Source: Paenibacillus piscarius (GTDB lineage: Bacteria > Bacillota > Bacilli > Paenibacillales > Paenibacillaceae). Taken from it: a stretch of DNA of 64,000 bases. Numbering within the stretch: position 1 is the stretch's first letter; every line of letters starts with the position of its first letter. Positions 35,626 to 44,513 of this stretch are shown here, piece after piece. A program made the translations under genes and the position numbers. The notes beneath the pieces are model-generated. The model did no database searches, was not told the DNA's origin, and saw only the letters and a list, made by a program, of their open reading frames with translations. Where the stretch lies: the NCBI RefSeq assembly GCF_022234545.1, contig NZ_JAIEUI010000016.1, forward strand, positions 1-64,000, in the 5' to 3' direction.

Positions 35626-36735
35626 GTGCCCATAATGATGAACCGGTCTCTATCCTGTCCTGTATATGTTCTTGTCCTTGCGTCTGTGCTGCTCTCGGCC
35701 TGCGGTAATCAGCAGGCTGTCACCAGGTTTGCACCCACAGCAGCGCCTATAGCTACAGCAGTACCTCAGCCCACAGAAACGCCACAGCCTACCCCGACGG
35801 TGACGCCTGCACCGCCGGTATCCGGCTTGACGGGCCTTCCCACCGAAGAGGACAGCCTGCCCCGGCCGCTTGCGGTCATGATCAATAATGCCCCGGCTGC
35901 CCGGCCCCAGTCCGGAATCAGCGAAGCGGATATTCTCTATGAAGTGCTGGCGGAGGGCGGCATCACCCGGCTGATCGGCATCTTCCAGAGCCATACCGGC
36001 GTGGTGAAGATCGGCCCGATCCGCAGCATCCGCCCGTACCTGCTTGATATCGGTGAGAGCTACGGGGGCATTACTGTCCATGCCGGAGGCAGTCCGGCTG
36101 CCTACGCAATCCTTCAGCGGGAGAAGAAGGCGGACATGGACGAGATTGGCCGGGCGGGTGCTTATTTCTGGCGTGACAAGGAGCGCAAAGCCCCGCATAA
36201 CCTGTACAGCAACGCGGCCAAGCTGCGGGAGGGGGCAGCGAAGCTGGGCTACGCGGAGAGCGTGAAGGCCCCGGCGCTGCTGTTCAACGATCCGGATTAC
36301 GTGCCCCTGGAAGGCGAGACTGCGCTGGAATTCGAGGTTAACTTCCTGCTGAAGAGTTACACGGTAGGCTACCATTATAATGCGGAGGAGCGCACGTATG
36401 AGCGCCAGGTCAACGGCAAGCCGCACCTGGATCTGAATAACGGACATGCAGTAGCGGCGGCGAACGTCATCGTGATGGGGGCTGACCATAAGGTGCTGGA
36501 TGATGTCGGCAGACTTCAGGTGGATACGGAGCTGGGCGGCGAGGCCCTGCTGTTTCAGCGCGGGGTTGCCGTATCGGGCAAATGGTCGCGCGGACCCGGA
36601 GACATTATCCGGTTCGTGAAGCAGGATGGCAAGGAGGCGCTGATGTACCCGGGAATTACCCATATTCTGATTGTGCCGAACAGCCCGCCCTTCAGCAGCC
36701 ATGTGACTGTAACGCCTGTACCAACATCCACTTGA
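35626..36735 (+). CDS. yerB: DUF3048 lipoprotein (YerB-like)
   Basis: A 369-residue exported lipoprotein: signal peptide with lipobox LLSAC (Cys about 26), then a Pro/Thr-rich linker and the DUF3048 N-terminal (RPLAVMINNAPAARPQSGI, VKIGPIRSIRPYLLD) and C-terminal (NVIVMGADHKVLDDVGR) domains. GTG 35626 follows TAGGAGG; ATG 35635 is an alternative. Function of YerB is not established. Confidence 0.88.
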   Translation: MPIMMNRSLSCPVYVLVLASVLLSACGNQQAVTRFAPTAAPIATAVPQPTETPQPTPTVTPAPPVSGLTGLPTEEDSLPRPLAVMINNAPAARPQSGISEADILYEVLAEGGITRLIGIFQSHTGVVKIGPIRSIRPYLLDIGESYGGITVHAGGSPAAYAILQREKKADMDEIGRAGAYFWRDKERKAPHNLYSNAAKLREGAAKLGYAESVKAPALLFNDPDYVPLEGETALEFEVNFLLKSYTVGYHYNAEERTYERQVNGKPHLDLNNGHAVAAANVIVMGADHKVLDDVGRLQVDTELGGEALLFQRGVAVSGKWSRGPGDIIRFVKQDGKEALMYPGITHILIVPNSPPFSSHVTVTPVPTST

Positions 36736-36939
36736 CCTCTTGTATATAAATTGCTCATTCAGATGATTATTTTCGCAATTCGGGGGAATTGTTATTATAG
36801 TGCGAAAAAGTTCGGTTTTTGTCTTCTATCCCTTGAGTCGATATGATAAGATAACAAGGGTTGTCATTCATTTTCATGCGGTTTACATGGGATGACTGCA
36901 TTTTTTCAGGGCAATTTTATGTAAAGGGGTCTTAGGCTA

Positions 36940-37557
36940 ATGAAGTTGAGAAAAAAGGATATATTCTTTGAGACGCTGGAAAATATGGCTGACACCATTG
37001 TTCAGGCGGCAGACTACTTCGCTCAGAATATCTCGACTCTCCAGGGCAATGTGGAGAACTTCGCCGGGGAGATGAAGAAATACGAATCCCAGTGCGATAC
37101 TTACACGCACACTGTCATTAAGGAATTGAACAAGACGTTTATCACACCGCTGGAGCGCGATGACATCATGGATCTGATCACAAGCATGGACGATGTCATT
37201 GATGGTCTGGAGGCCTCTGCCTCGCGTTTCTATATGTATAATCTGCTGGATGCGGATGAGTATATCATTCAATTCGCCGAGATTCTCCGCCAGAGCGCGT
37301 ATGAGATCCAGAAGGCCGTTCACCTGCTCTCCCAGAAGAAGCTGCTGGCTATCCGTGAATACACGATCCGCCTGAATGACCTGGAGAACCAGGGTGACGA
37401 AGTGCTGCGTATCTGCACCAAGGCCCTGTTCGAGACCGTGAAAGACCCGATTGAGCTGATCAAGCGCAAGGAATTGTATGAGCGGTTGGAGACGACCACG
37501 GATAAATGTGAAGACGTAGCCAACATGCTGGAATCGATCATCATGCGCAATTCTTAA
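36940..37557 (+). CDS. DUF47 family protein, PhoU-like partner of Pit
   Basis: A 205-residue all-helical protein of the DUF47/YkaA (PhoU-related) family, beginning LRKKDIFFETLENMADTIVQAADYF and with the repeated D/E-rich helical motif ERDDIMDLITSMDDVIDGLEA. It lies 13 bp upstream of the Pit transporter gene, the usual arrangement in Firmicutes, and is expected to control phosphate uptake. Confidence 0.88.
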   Translation: MKLRKKDIFFETLENMADTIVQAADYFAQNISTLQGNVENFAGEMKKYESQCDTYTHTVIKELNKTFITPLERDDIMDLITSMDDVIDGLEASASRFYMYNLLDADEYIIQFAEILRQSAYEIQKAVHLLSQKKLLAIREYTIRLNDLENQGDEVLRICTKALFETVKDPIELIKRKELYERLETTTDKCEDVANMLESIIMRNS

Positions 37558-37570
37558 GGGGCTCTGAAAT

Positions 37571-38560
37571 ATGGATACATCGATATATGTACTCGCTTTT
37601 GTCATCTTTCTTGCGCTGGCGTTCGACTTCATCAACGGGTTCCATGACACGGCCAACGCTATTGCCACTTCGGTCTCCACACGGGCGTTGAAGCCGCGCA
37701 CAGCGATTATGCTGGCGGCGTCCATGAACTTTGTCGGCGCGTTAATGTTCACCGGTGTTGCGAAGAAGATCGGGGGAAGCATCACTGACCCGACCCTGCT
37801 GAATAACGGGATAGACATTGTGTCGGCGACGCTGATCGCAGCGATTATCTGGAATCTGGTCACCTGGTGGCTGGGGATTCCCTCGTCCTCCTCTCATGCG
37901 CTCATCGGCGCTCTGGCCGGTGCGGTCTACGTAGGAGCAGGCACAGAGCATATTAAATGGAACGGATTCATTGAGATTGTGGAGGGGCTGATCTTCTCTC
38001 CGCTGATCGCCTTTGTGGTCGGTTATATCGTAATGACGATCCTCAAGTGGATCTTCGCGAAGCGCAGTCCGCATACCGTGAACAAGGGATTCCGTTCGAT
38101 GCAGATCGTGACGGCCGCCCTGCAGTCGTTCACCCATGGTACGAATGACGCGCAGAAGGCGATGGGGATTATCACCTTTGCCCTTGTAACCTCGGGACGG
38201 CTGGATACGATGGAGGTTCCGCTCTGGGTTAAGATCGCAGCGGCTACGTCGATGGCGCTCGGAACATCAATCGGCGGCTGGAAGATTATCAAGACAATGG
38301 GTACTAAGATTTTCAAAATCGAGCCGATCAACGGCTTCGCGGCGGATATTTCGGCGGCCTCGGTTATTTTCACAGCCACGCTGCTGCACCTGCCGGTAAG
38401 TACAACCCATGCGATCACCTCCTCGATCCTCGGGGTAGGCTCAGCGAAACGCTTCTCTGCCGTGAAATGGGGAGTGGCCGGACGGATCGTCGTTACCTGG
38501 TTCATTACCATTCCGATCAGCGCCTTGCTGGCGGGAATCATCTTCAAGCTCTTCTTCTAG
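37571..38560 (+). CDS. pit: Low-affinity inorganic phosphate transporter (Pit)
   Basis: A 329-residue PiT-family permease with about ten membrane helices and the duplicated signature (DFINGFHDTANAIATSVSTR near residue 20 and FTHGTNDAQKAMGI near residue 195). It moves metal-phosphate using the proton gradient. A terminator follows. Confidence 0.92.
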   Translation: MDTSIYVLAFVIFLALAFDFINGFHDTANAIATSVSTRALKPRTAIMLAASMNFVGALMFTGVAKKIGGSITDPTLLNNGIDIVSATLIAAIIWNLVTWWLGIPSSSSHALIGALAGAVYVGAGTEHIKWNGFIEIVEGLIFSPLIAFVVGYIVMTILKWIFAKRSPHTVNKGFRSMQIVTAALQSFTHGTNDAQKAMGIITFALVTSGRLDTMEVPLWVKIAAATSMALGTSIGGWKIIKTMGTKIFKIEPINGFAADISAASVIFTATLLHLPVSTTHAITSSILGVGSAKRFSAVKWGVAGRIVVTWFITIPISALLAGIIFKLFF

Positions 38561-38588
38561 AACCGGAACAGAATAGATAGCCTGGACA

Positions 38589-38628
38589 AGATGTCAGAAG
38601 CCGTGATGGGCTGAGGACATCTTTTTTT
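38589..38628 (+). terminator. Terminator after pit
   Basis: AGATGTC...GCC pairs with GGC...GACATCT, then seven T. Confidence 0.85.
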
Positions 38629-38657
38629 GTGTGTTTTGGCATTAATCAAGAGAGGAA

Positions 38658-38674
38658 TGTCACAAAAAGTCACA
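38658..38674. promoter_or_regulatory. GlnR/TnrA-type binding site
   Basis: TGTCACAAAAAGTCACA matches TGTNA-N7-TNACA exactly. It lies 190 bp upstream of the amino-acid ABC transporter genes in a 300-bp AT-rich spacer. Nitrogen control of the downstream transporter is expected. Confidence 0.7.
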
Positions 38675-38863
38675 ACAACCCGATAAAAAACATTAATTGG
38701 CGTTAAAAGAAAAAGAAATACATAACATAACTAAAAGAAAATAACATTATAGAATTGATTTTTACATAGTATTGTGTAGGATTCGGTAGTCTCTACAGTA
38801 AGGTTTGATTTAAGTGTTACTATTGCTGACAAACAGACCGGGGAACTAAAGGAGGCCTAGCCG

Positions 38864-39592
38864 TTGATCGACTTTCATCAGGTAGACAAACATTATGGAC
38901 AATTCCATGTATTGAAGGGCATTGATCTGCATGTTGAAGAGGGGGAGGTAGTTGTAGTAGTCGGTCCATCCGGCTCGGGCAAAAGCACCATGCTGCGCTG
39001 CATCAACCGGCTGGAGACCATCACCAGCGGCGGATTAACCGTGGATGGTATAACTGTAAATGACCGCAAGACGGATATCAATACCCTGCGCAAGGAGATC
39101 GGGATGGTCTTCCAGCACTTCAATCTGTATCCGCACAAAAAGGTGATCGACAATATCACGCTTGCGCCCATCAAGGTGCTGGGACTGAGCAAGGCGGAGG
39201 CCGAGCAGACCGCGATGTATTATCTGGAGAAGGTCGGGATTGCTGACAAGGCAGGCGCGTATCCTTCACAGCTCTCCGGCGGACAGCAGCAGCGGGTTGC
39301 GATTGCCCGGGGGCTGGCGATGAAGCCGAAGATCATGCTGTTCGATGAGCCGACTTCGGCGCTGGACCCGGAGATGGTCGGGGAAGTGCTGGACGTCATG
39401 CGCGCCCTGGCCCGCGAGGGGATGACGATGGTTGTTGTGACCCATGAGATGGGCTTCGCCCGCGAGGTGGCGGACCGGGTGATCTTCATGGATCAGGGGC
39501 AGATCGTGGAGGAGGCGGAGCCGGAGAGCTTCTTCGCCAGCCCGAAGGAAGAACGGACGCGGACTTTTCTCAGCCGGGTGTTAAGCCACTAA
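38864..39592 (+). CDS. glnQ: Amino-acid (glutamine-type) ABC transporter ATP-binding protein
   Basis: A 242-residue PAAT-family ATPase: Walker A GPSGSGKST, Q-loop MVFQHFNLYPHK, signature LSGGQQQR, Walker B MLFDEPTSALDPE, H-loop VTHEM. TTG start behind AAAGGAGG. First of four genes with a binding protein and two permeases. Confidence 0.92.
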   Translation: MIDFHQVDKHYGQFHVLKGIDLHVEEGEVVVVVGPSGSGKSTMLRCINRLETITSGGLTVDGITVNDRKTDINTLRKEIGMVFQHFNLYPHKKVIDNITLAPIKVLGLSKAEAEQTAMYYLEKVGIADKAGAYPSQLSGGQQQRVAIARGLAMKPKIMLFDEPTSALDPEMVGEVLDVMRALAREGMTMVVVTHEMGFAREVADRVIFMDQGQIVEEAEPESFFASPKEERTRTFLSRVLSH

Positions 39593-39629
39593 TCACTATA
39601 AATATACAGGAGCAAGGGGAGGAAACGAA

Positions 39630-40478
39630 ATGAAGATGTCAAGAAGCTTCAAAATGGCAGGAGCGCTGCTGATTGCGGCCATGCTGGTGGTCTCGGGCTG
39701 CGGGAACAACAAGGAGAACAATACAGCAGGGGGCAACGCCTCAGGAGGAGCTGCAACGGATTCCAAGGCAATTGCCAAGATCAAGGAACGCGGCAAGCTG
39801 CTCGTAGGCGTGAAGTACGACACCCGGCTGTTCGGTCTGAAGGACCCGGCAACGGGCAAGGTGGATGGCTTCGACGTCGACATTTCCAAGGCGATCGCCA
39901 AAAAGATTCTGGGCGACGAGAACGCTATCGAGCTGAAGGAGGTTACCTCCAAGACCCGTATTCCGATGCTGAATAACGGTGAGATCGATATGGTGGTGGC
40001 GACCATGACCATTACGGAGGAACGTAAGAAGGAGGTCGACTTCTCCGATGTCTATTTCCAGGCCGGCCAGTCGCTGCTGGTGAAGAAGGGCAGCCCGATT
40101 ACAGGGCTTGAGAGCGTCACGAAGGATACGAAGATCCTTGGCTCCAAGGGGGCGACCTCAATCAAGAATATCAAAGAGAAGGTGCCGGGCGTAACGGTGC
40201 TGGAATTCGATAACTATCAGGATGCGTTCAGTGCGCTCAAGGCGGGCCAGGGGGATGCGCTGACTACGGATGATGCGATCCTGTACGGGATGGCTTCACA
40301 GGACCCGGGCTTTGAGGTGGTCGGGAAGCCGTTCACGGATGAGCCTTACGGCATCGCGGTCCAGAAGGGCAACACCGATGTCGTTCAGGCCATTAATGAT
40401 ACTCTGGCTGAACTGAAATCGAACGGGGAGTACGATGCGATCTATACGAAATGGATCGGCAAGGCACCGGCCCAATAA
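39630..40478 (+). CDS. Glutamine-type ABC transporter substrate-binding lipoprotein
   Basis: A 282-residue extracytoplasmic binding protein. Signal peptide with lipobox VVSGC (Cys about 25), then SBP_bac_3 domain: GKLLVGVKYDTRLFGL, VDGFDVDISKAIAKKILGD, NNGEIDMVVATMTITEERKK. The first two segments resemble glutamine/glutamate-binding GlnH. GGGGAGGAAACG precedes the ATG. Confidence 0.9.
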   Translation: MKMSRSFKMAGALLIAAMLVVSGCGNNKENNTAGGNASGGAATDSKAIAKIKERGKLLVGVKYDTRLFGLKDPATGKVDGFDVDISKAIAKKILGDENAIELKEVTSKTRIPMLNNGEIDMVVATMTITEERKKEVDFSDVYFQAGQSLLVKKGSPITGLESVTKDTKILGSKGATSIKNIKEKVPGVTVLEFDNYQDAFSALKAGQGDALTTDDAILYGMASQDPGFEVVGKPFTDEPYGIAVQKGNTDVVQAINDTLAELKSNGEYDAIYTKWIGKAPAQ

Positions 40479-40528
40479 GCATATCTTTTAAGCATAGGCT
40501 TTTCTTCATAATCTGCCTTGTATTTCTT

Positions 40529-40574
40529 GTAGAAACGGTACCGCCTTTTCTAAGGACGGCAAAGCCGTTTCTAC
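40529..40574. repeat. Dispersed palindrome, copy A
   Basis: GTAGAAACGG (40529-40538) and CCGTTTCTAC (40565-40574) pair perfectly, with inner CCGCC/GGACGGC. A related palindrome lies at 59046-59091. Position between binding-protein and permease genes could protect the upstream mRNA. Confidence 0.65.
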
Positions 40575-40654
40575 TTGTTTGTACGAAGAATAACAATAAG
40601 GCTGGCCTGTGAGGAACGGGCTCCTCTAACCCATAGCAAAGGCAGGTGAACATC

Positions 40655-41296
40655 ATGGATTTCTCAATTTTAACGAATTATTTCGGGCTATATATGGAGG
40701 GCTTCTACGGGACGCTGCTGTCCAGCGTGCTGGCCCTGATCGGCAGCTTCCTGATCGGTGCAGTGATTGCTGTCTTCCGTATAAGGGGGCTGCGCTGGTT
40801 CGGCGCGGTGTATGTGGAGTTCATCCGCAATATTCCGCTGCTGCTGGTCGTGTACATTTTCTATTACGGGCCCTCGGCGCTGGGCTTCACGCTGGACGGC
40901 TTCAAGGCCGGGACGATCGGGCTCGCCGTCTACACCTCGGCCTTCATCGCTGAGGCGATCCGGGCCGGAATCCTGGCGGTTCCGAAGGGACAGATGGAGG
41001 CCTCGCGTTCCTCCGGACTCAGCTACATACAGACTATGCTGCATATCATTCTGCCGCAGGCGATCAAGCTGGTGATTCCGCCGCTCGGCAACCAGTTCAT
41101 TAACCTGATTAAGAACTCATCGGTCCTGACATTGGTGGCGGGCCTGGACCTGATGTACTTCGCGGACGGGATCTCCACGGAGACGTACCGGACCTTCGAC
41201 ACCTATATCTTCGTGGCGGTATTCTATCTGGTGCTGACTCTTCCGCTCAGCTATGGCGTGCGGGTATGGGAGCGCAGGCTGCAGCGCAAGTATTAG
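40655..41296 (+). CDS. Amino-acid ABC transporter permease
   Basis: A 213-residue HisM/GlnP-type permease with five membrane helices and the EAA loop AEAIRAGILAVPKGQMEASRSSGLS. ATG 40655 is preferred over GTG 40646, which overlaps the ribosome binding site AGGCAGGTG. Paired with the following permease as a heterodimer. Confidence 0.9.
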   Translation: MDFSILTNYFGLYMEGFYGTLLSSVLALIGSFLIGAVIAVFRIRGLRWFGAVYVEFIRNIPLLLVVYIFYYGPSALGFTLDGFKAGTIGLAVYTSAFIAEAIRAGILAVPKGQMEASRSSGLSYIQTMLHIILPQAIKLVIPPLGNQFINLIKNSSVLTLVAGLDLMYFADGISTETYRTFDTYIFVAVFYLVLTLPLSYGVRVWERRLQRKY

Positions 41297-41323
41297 GACA
41301 TTTGAACTTGAAGGAGGGATCAT

Positions 41324-41974
41324 ATGGATTTCGCAGGTGCGTATTCCGCTGATAATCTGAAGTTTCTGCTGGACGGGTTGTATATTACGCTGATCGTTGC
41401 TTTTGTCTCCATAATCCTCAGCTTCCTGATCGGCTGTATTATAGGAGTCATCCGTTACTCGGAAGTGCGGGTCTTGTCACCGGTAATGTTCTATCTGGTT
41501 GAGCTGATCCGCAATCTGCCGCTGCTGCTGATTATTTTCTTCATCCGCTTCGCCCTGCCGGAGGTCGGGATCAAGCTGGGTCTGATTACGGCGGCGATAG
41601 CGGCGCTGACGATCTTCGAGGCGGCGATGATTGCCGAGATTGTCCGCGGCGGCTTAACCTCCATCGATAAAGGGCAGATTGAGGCGGCGCGGTCGTCAGG
41701 ATTAAGCAATATGCAGACCTTATGGCATATCGTGCTGCCGCAGGGGCTGCGGCGGATGGTGCCGCCGCTGGTCAGCCAATTCATCTCCCTGCTGAAGGAC
41801 ACCTCGCTGGCTGTCGTCATCTCGCTGCCGGAGCTGATGCATAATGCCAACATCGTCATCGGGCACAGCTACAGCTATGCCATTCCTACGCTGGCATTGG
41901 TTGCCGTCATCTATTTCGTGGTCAATTACCTGCTGTCGCTGCTCTCCAGACGCCTGGAGCACCGGACAGTATAA
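41324..41974 (+). CDS. Amino-acid ABC transporter permease
   Basis: A 216-residue second permease of the same family: five helices and EAA loop AEIVRGGLTSIDKGQIEAARSSGLS. AAGGAGGGATC precedes the ATG. Ends the transporter set; the sensor kinase gene follows after 87 bp. Confidence 0.9.
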   Translation: MDFAGAYSADNLKFLLDGLYITLIVAFVSIILSFLIGCIIGVIRYSEVRVLSPVMFYLVELIRNLPLLLIIFFIRFALPEVGIKLGLITAAIAALTIFEAAMIAEIVRGGLTSIDKGQIEAARSSGLSNMQTLWHIVLPQGLRRMVPPLVSQFISLLKDTSLAVVISLPELMHNANIVIGHSYSYAIPTLALVAVIYFVVNYLLSLLSRRLEHRTV

Positions 41975-42061
41975 TCTGCCCCCGATGGAAGGTATGGCAT
42001 ATTCAAGCAGGTGCAGCTATGTTAGTATAGTTGTCATCATCTCTAGGCGGGAGCAGTGGCG

Positions 42062-43354
42062 ATGGGAGCATCTATTCTGAGAATGAAGGCTGTGCAGATT
42101 CTGCTGGTCGCTGTCATCACAGCGGTGGCCGGGGAATTCAAAATCAATCCGTTCGACGGAGATATCTTCCGCATTGCTATGGGCAGCAGCGCCTTTCTGC
42201 TGTGTCTGCTGTTAATGCGGCAGCTGCCGTATATTATTACCGGGATGGTTACGGGTGTAGTTGTGCTGCTGTTCCGGACGGTGATGGACGCGGCGCTTGG
42301 AAGCGGGCTGACGCTGGAGGGAAGTCTCAGCAGCCATTTCTCGGCGATGATCTATTATATGGTGTTCGGCCTGCTGATGAGTGCCATCAAGAGCCGTATT
42401 GATTCCTTCCATCCGCTGGTACTTGGCGCGATTGCTGCCCTGATCGATCTCCTGTCGAATGAAATGGAGCTGCTGGTCCGGCTGATTGTACTGGATTCGG
42501 CAACGTTCCGGCTGAACGAGTGGACGTATCTGATGGCGATAGCGGTCTTGCGTACGTATTTCACCACCGGGGTCTACAGCAGCATCTGGGTCAGCCAGCT
42601 GCGGATCAGGGAGCGTGAGCAGAAGGAACGCATTGAACAGATGCTTGGCTTCGGCTCAGGCCTCTACGGCGAGGTGTTCTACCTGAAGAAATCCATCGGG
42701 ACACTGGAGCAGGTAACGCTGAACAGCTTCGGGCTGTACCGCGAATTGAAGGACGGGGAAGACACCCGGTCCTACAGCCGCCAGGTGCTGGGGATTACCC
42801 AGCAGCTTCATGAAGTGAAGAAGGATTCGCAGCGGATACTTGCCGGGCTGGTGAAGCTGGTGGAACGCGGCGAGGTTACCGGCGATATGCCCTTGCCGGA
42901 GATCGTGCGGTTCACGGTCAAGAGCAACACCAAATATGCGGAAATGCTGGGCAAGCGGATTGACTTCCAGACCCATATCACCGCAGGTTATACTACGGAC
43001 AGCTATATTCCGCTGCTGACACTGCTGAACAATCTTACCGCTAATGCGGTGGAGGTTATTAAGGAAGCGGGAACGATCCGTCTGGATGCTCATGAGCAGG
43101 ACGGGCTGACGGTATTCACTGTGACGGACAGCGGTACAGGCATTCAGAAGCGTGATCTGGAGCTGCTGTTCGAGCCGGGCTTCACGACCAAATTCGATGA
43201 TGAGGGGATCGCCGCCACAGGGATCGGACTCTCTCATGTCAGGGATATTGTCCAGCTGTTCGGAGGAAGCATTACCGTTCAGCCGAAATCAGAGTCCGGA
43301 GGAGCGATGTTCCGGATTACGGTGCCCAGTGCCAAGCTGCGGAAGGAGGAATAG
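42062..43354 (+). CDS. glnK: Sensor histidine kinase, GlnK(YcbA)-like
   Basis: A 430-residue membrane kinase with about six helices in the first 190 residues, a phosphoacceptor segment QQLHEVKKDSQRI, N-box LLTLLNNLTANAVEVI, G1 VTDSGTGIQKRD and G2 GIAATGIGLSHV. This resembles B. subtilis GlnK, which senses glutamine. ATG 42062 follows GCGGGAG. The response-regulator gene follows after three bases, and the glutamine-type transporter lies upstream, which supports this reading. Confidence 0.82.
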   Translation: MGASILRMKAVQILLVAVITAVAGEFKINPFDGDIFRIAMGSSAFLLCLLLMRQLPYIITGMVTGVVVLLFRTVMDAALGSGLTLEGSLSSHFSAMIYYMVFGLLMSAIKSRIDSFHPLVLGAIAALIDLLSNEMELLVRLIVLDSATFRLNEWTYLMAIAVLRTYFTTGVYSSIWVSQLRIREREQKERIEQMLGFGSGLYGEVFYLKKSIGTLEQVTLNSFGLYRELKDGEDTRSYSRQVLGITQQLHEVKKDSQRILAGLVKLVERGEVTGDMPLPEIVRFTVKSNTKYAEMLGKRIDFQTHITAGYTTDSYIPLLTLLNNLTANAVEVIKEAGTIRLDAHEQDGLTVFTVTDSGTGIQKRDLELLFEPGFTTKFDDEGIAATGIGLSHVRDIVQLFGGSITVQPKSESGGAMFRITVPSAKLRKEE

Positions 43355-43357
43355 AGG

Positions 43358-44260
43358 ATGCCGCTATCTTTCTGTATTGTGGATGACGATGCATCGGCCA
43401 GAAGAATGCTCCAGCATATTATTGAGGACAGCGGGCTGGGAGAAGTGACGGGGACCGCAGAGAGCGGGCAGGAGGGAGTGGCCCTGATCCTGAGTGAAGC
43501 GCCGGATATTGTCCTGATGGATCTGCTGATGCCGGACCAGGACGGCATTGAGACGATTCTCTCGCTTCAGGCGCAGGGCTGCCGTTCCAGGTTCGTAATG
43601 ATCTCGCAGATTGAGAATGGCGATCTGGTCGGCCGCGCTTACCGGAGCGGGATTGAATTCTTCATCCGCAAGCCGATTAACAAGATTGAAGTTGAAGCTG
43701 TGCTGTACAAGGTGAATGAGCGGTATGCGATGGGCCGCTATCTGGATGAGATCAAGCTGACGCTCGGCAAGCTGGAGGGGCTGCAGCTCGGCCTGCCGCA
43801 GATGCCGTCCGGCAAGCGTACCGTCAAGGAGATTGTCCAGCCGATCCTGATGAACATGGGCATGATCTCGGAGAACGGCAGCCGCGATATTATTACCTTG
43901 ATGGAGCTGGCGGCCGCCGAAGGGAACAGGGGAGGCCTGCCGCCGCTGAAGGAGCTGTATGAACGGGCGGCTGCTCTGTACAGACCTGTGCCTGCGGAAG
44001 CTGCCAGAGAGGTCAAAGCGATTGAACAGCGTCTGCGCCGCGCATTGGCAGCGGGCCTCGCCAATCTGGCCTCGATCGGTCTGACGGATTACGGTAATCC
44101 GAAGTTCGAGCATTATGCGCCGCTGTATTTTGATTTCGAAGAGGTGCGGCTGAAGATGAAGGAGATTGAACAGGGCCGGGATTCCGGCAAGGTGAAGGTG
44201 AATATCAAGAAGTTCCTGCAGGTGCTGCACCTGGAGGTGCTGGAAGGGTTGGGCCGCTGA
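43358..44260 (+). CDS. glnL: Response regulator with YcbB (GlnL) domain
   Basis: A 300-residue response regulator. Receiver domain with acidic pocket FCIVDDDASA, phosphoacceptor D55 in IVLMDLLMPDQDG, and FFIRKPINK. The C-terminal part (ERYAMGRYLDEIK..., ending VKVNIKKFLQVLHLEVLEG) fits the YcbB/GlnL DNA-binding domain rather than a standard winged helix. Expected to control glutamine transport or glutaminase genes with the preceding kinase. Confidence 0.83.
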   Translation: MPLSFCIVDDDASARRMLQHIIEDSGLGEVTGTAESGQEGVALILSEAPDIVLMDLLMPDQDGIETILSLQAQGCRSRFVMISQIENGDLVGRAYRSGIEFFIRKPINKIEVEAVLYKVNERYAMGRYLDEIKLTLGKLEGLQLGLPQMPSGKRTVKEIVQPILMNMGMISENGSRDIITLMELAAAEGNRGGLPPLKELYERAAALYRPVPAEAAREVKAIEQRLRRALAAGLANLASIGLTDYGNPKFEHYAPLYFDFEEVRLKMKEIEQGRDSGKVKVNIKKFLQVLHLEVLEGLGR

Positions 44261-44317
44261 ACGGGCGGACAGATCAGGCAGACTGAATAGGTTAGATGAA
44301 GCTGAAGAGACCTCCGG

Positions 44318-44351
44318 AACCGCCGGCCAGCGGACTGGCGGTTATTTTTTT
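44318..44351 (+). terminator. Terminator after glnL-like gene
   Basis: AACCGCC(GGCC) pairs with GGCGGTT (44337-44343), followed by ATTTTTTT. Confidence 0.85.
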
Positions 44352-44359
44352 GGCAGATA

Positions 44360-44434
44360 TATATGTTTTGGGGTCCCCGCGAAGTACCTGAGTCATCACC
44401 TACGCTAAAGCTTCACTTTGTGGGGTTATTTTGA
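44360..44434 (+). repeat. 75-bp dispersed repeat, copy 2
   Basis: Gap-free match to 1479-1553 with four differences. Arms CCCCGCGAAGT and ACTTTGTGGGG still pair through G-U. The short alternative hairpin of copy 1 (CCCC-ACTTTGT-GGGG) is lost here by CC to TT, so the long stem is the conserved one. Confidence 0.8.
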
Positions 44435-44513
44435 AGAGACATGCGGTACAATGGTAGGAAGCAATCGCTCAGTCCGGTTGCGCATAGCAGGATAGGGCGG
44501 GAGGACTTATATT

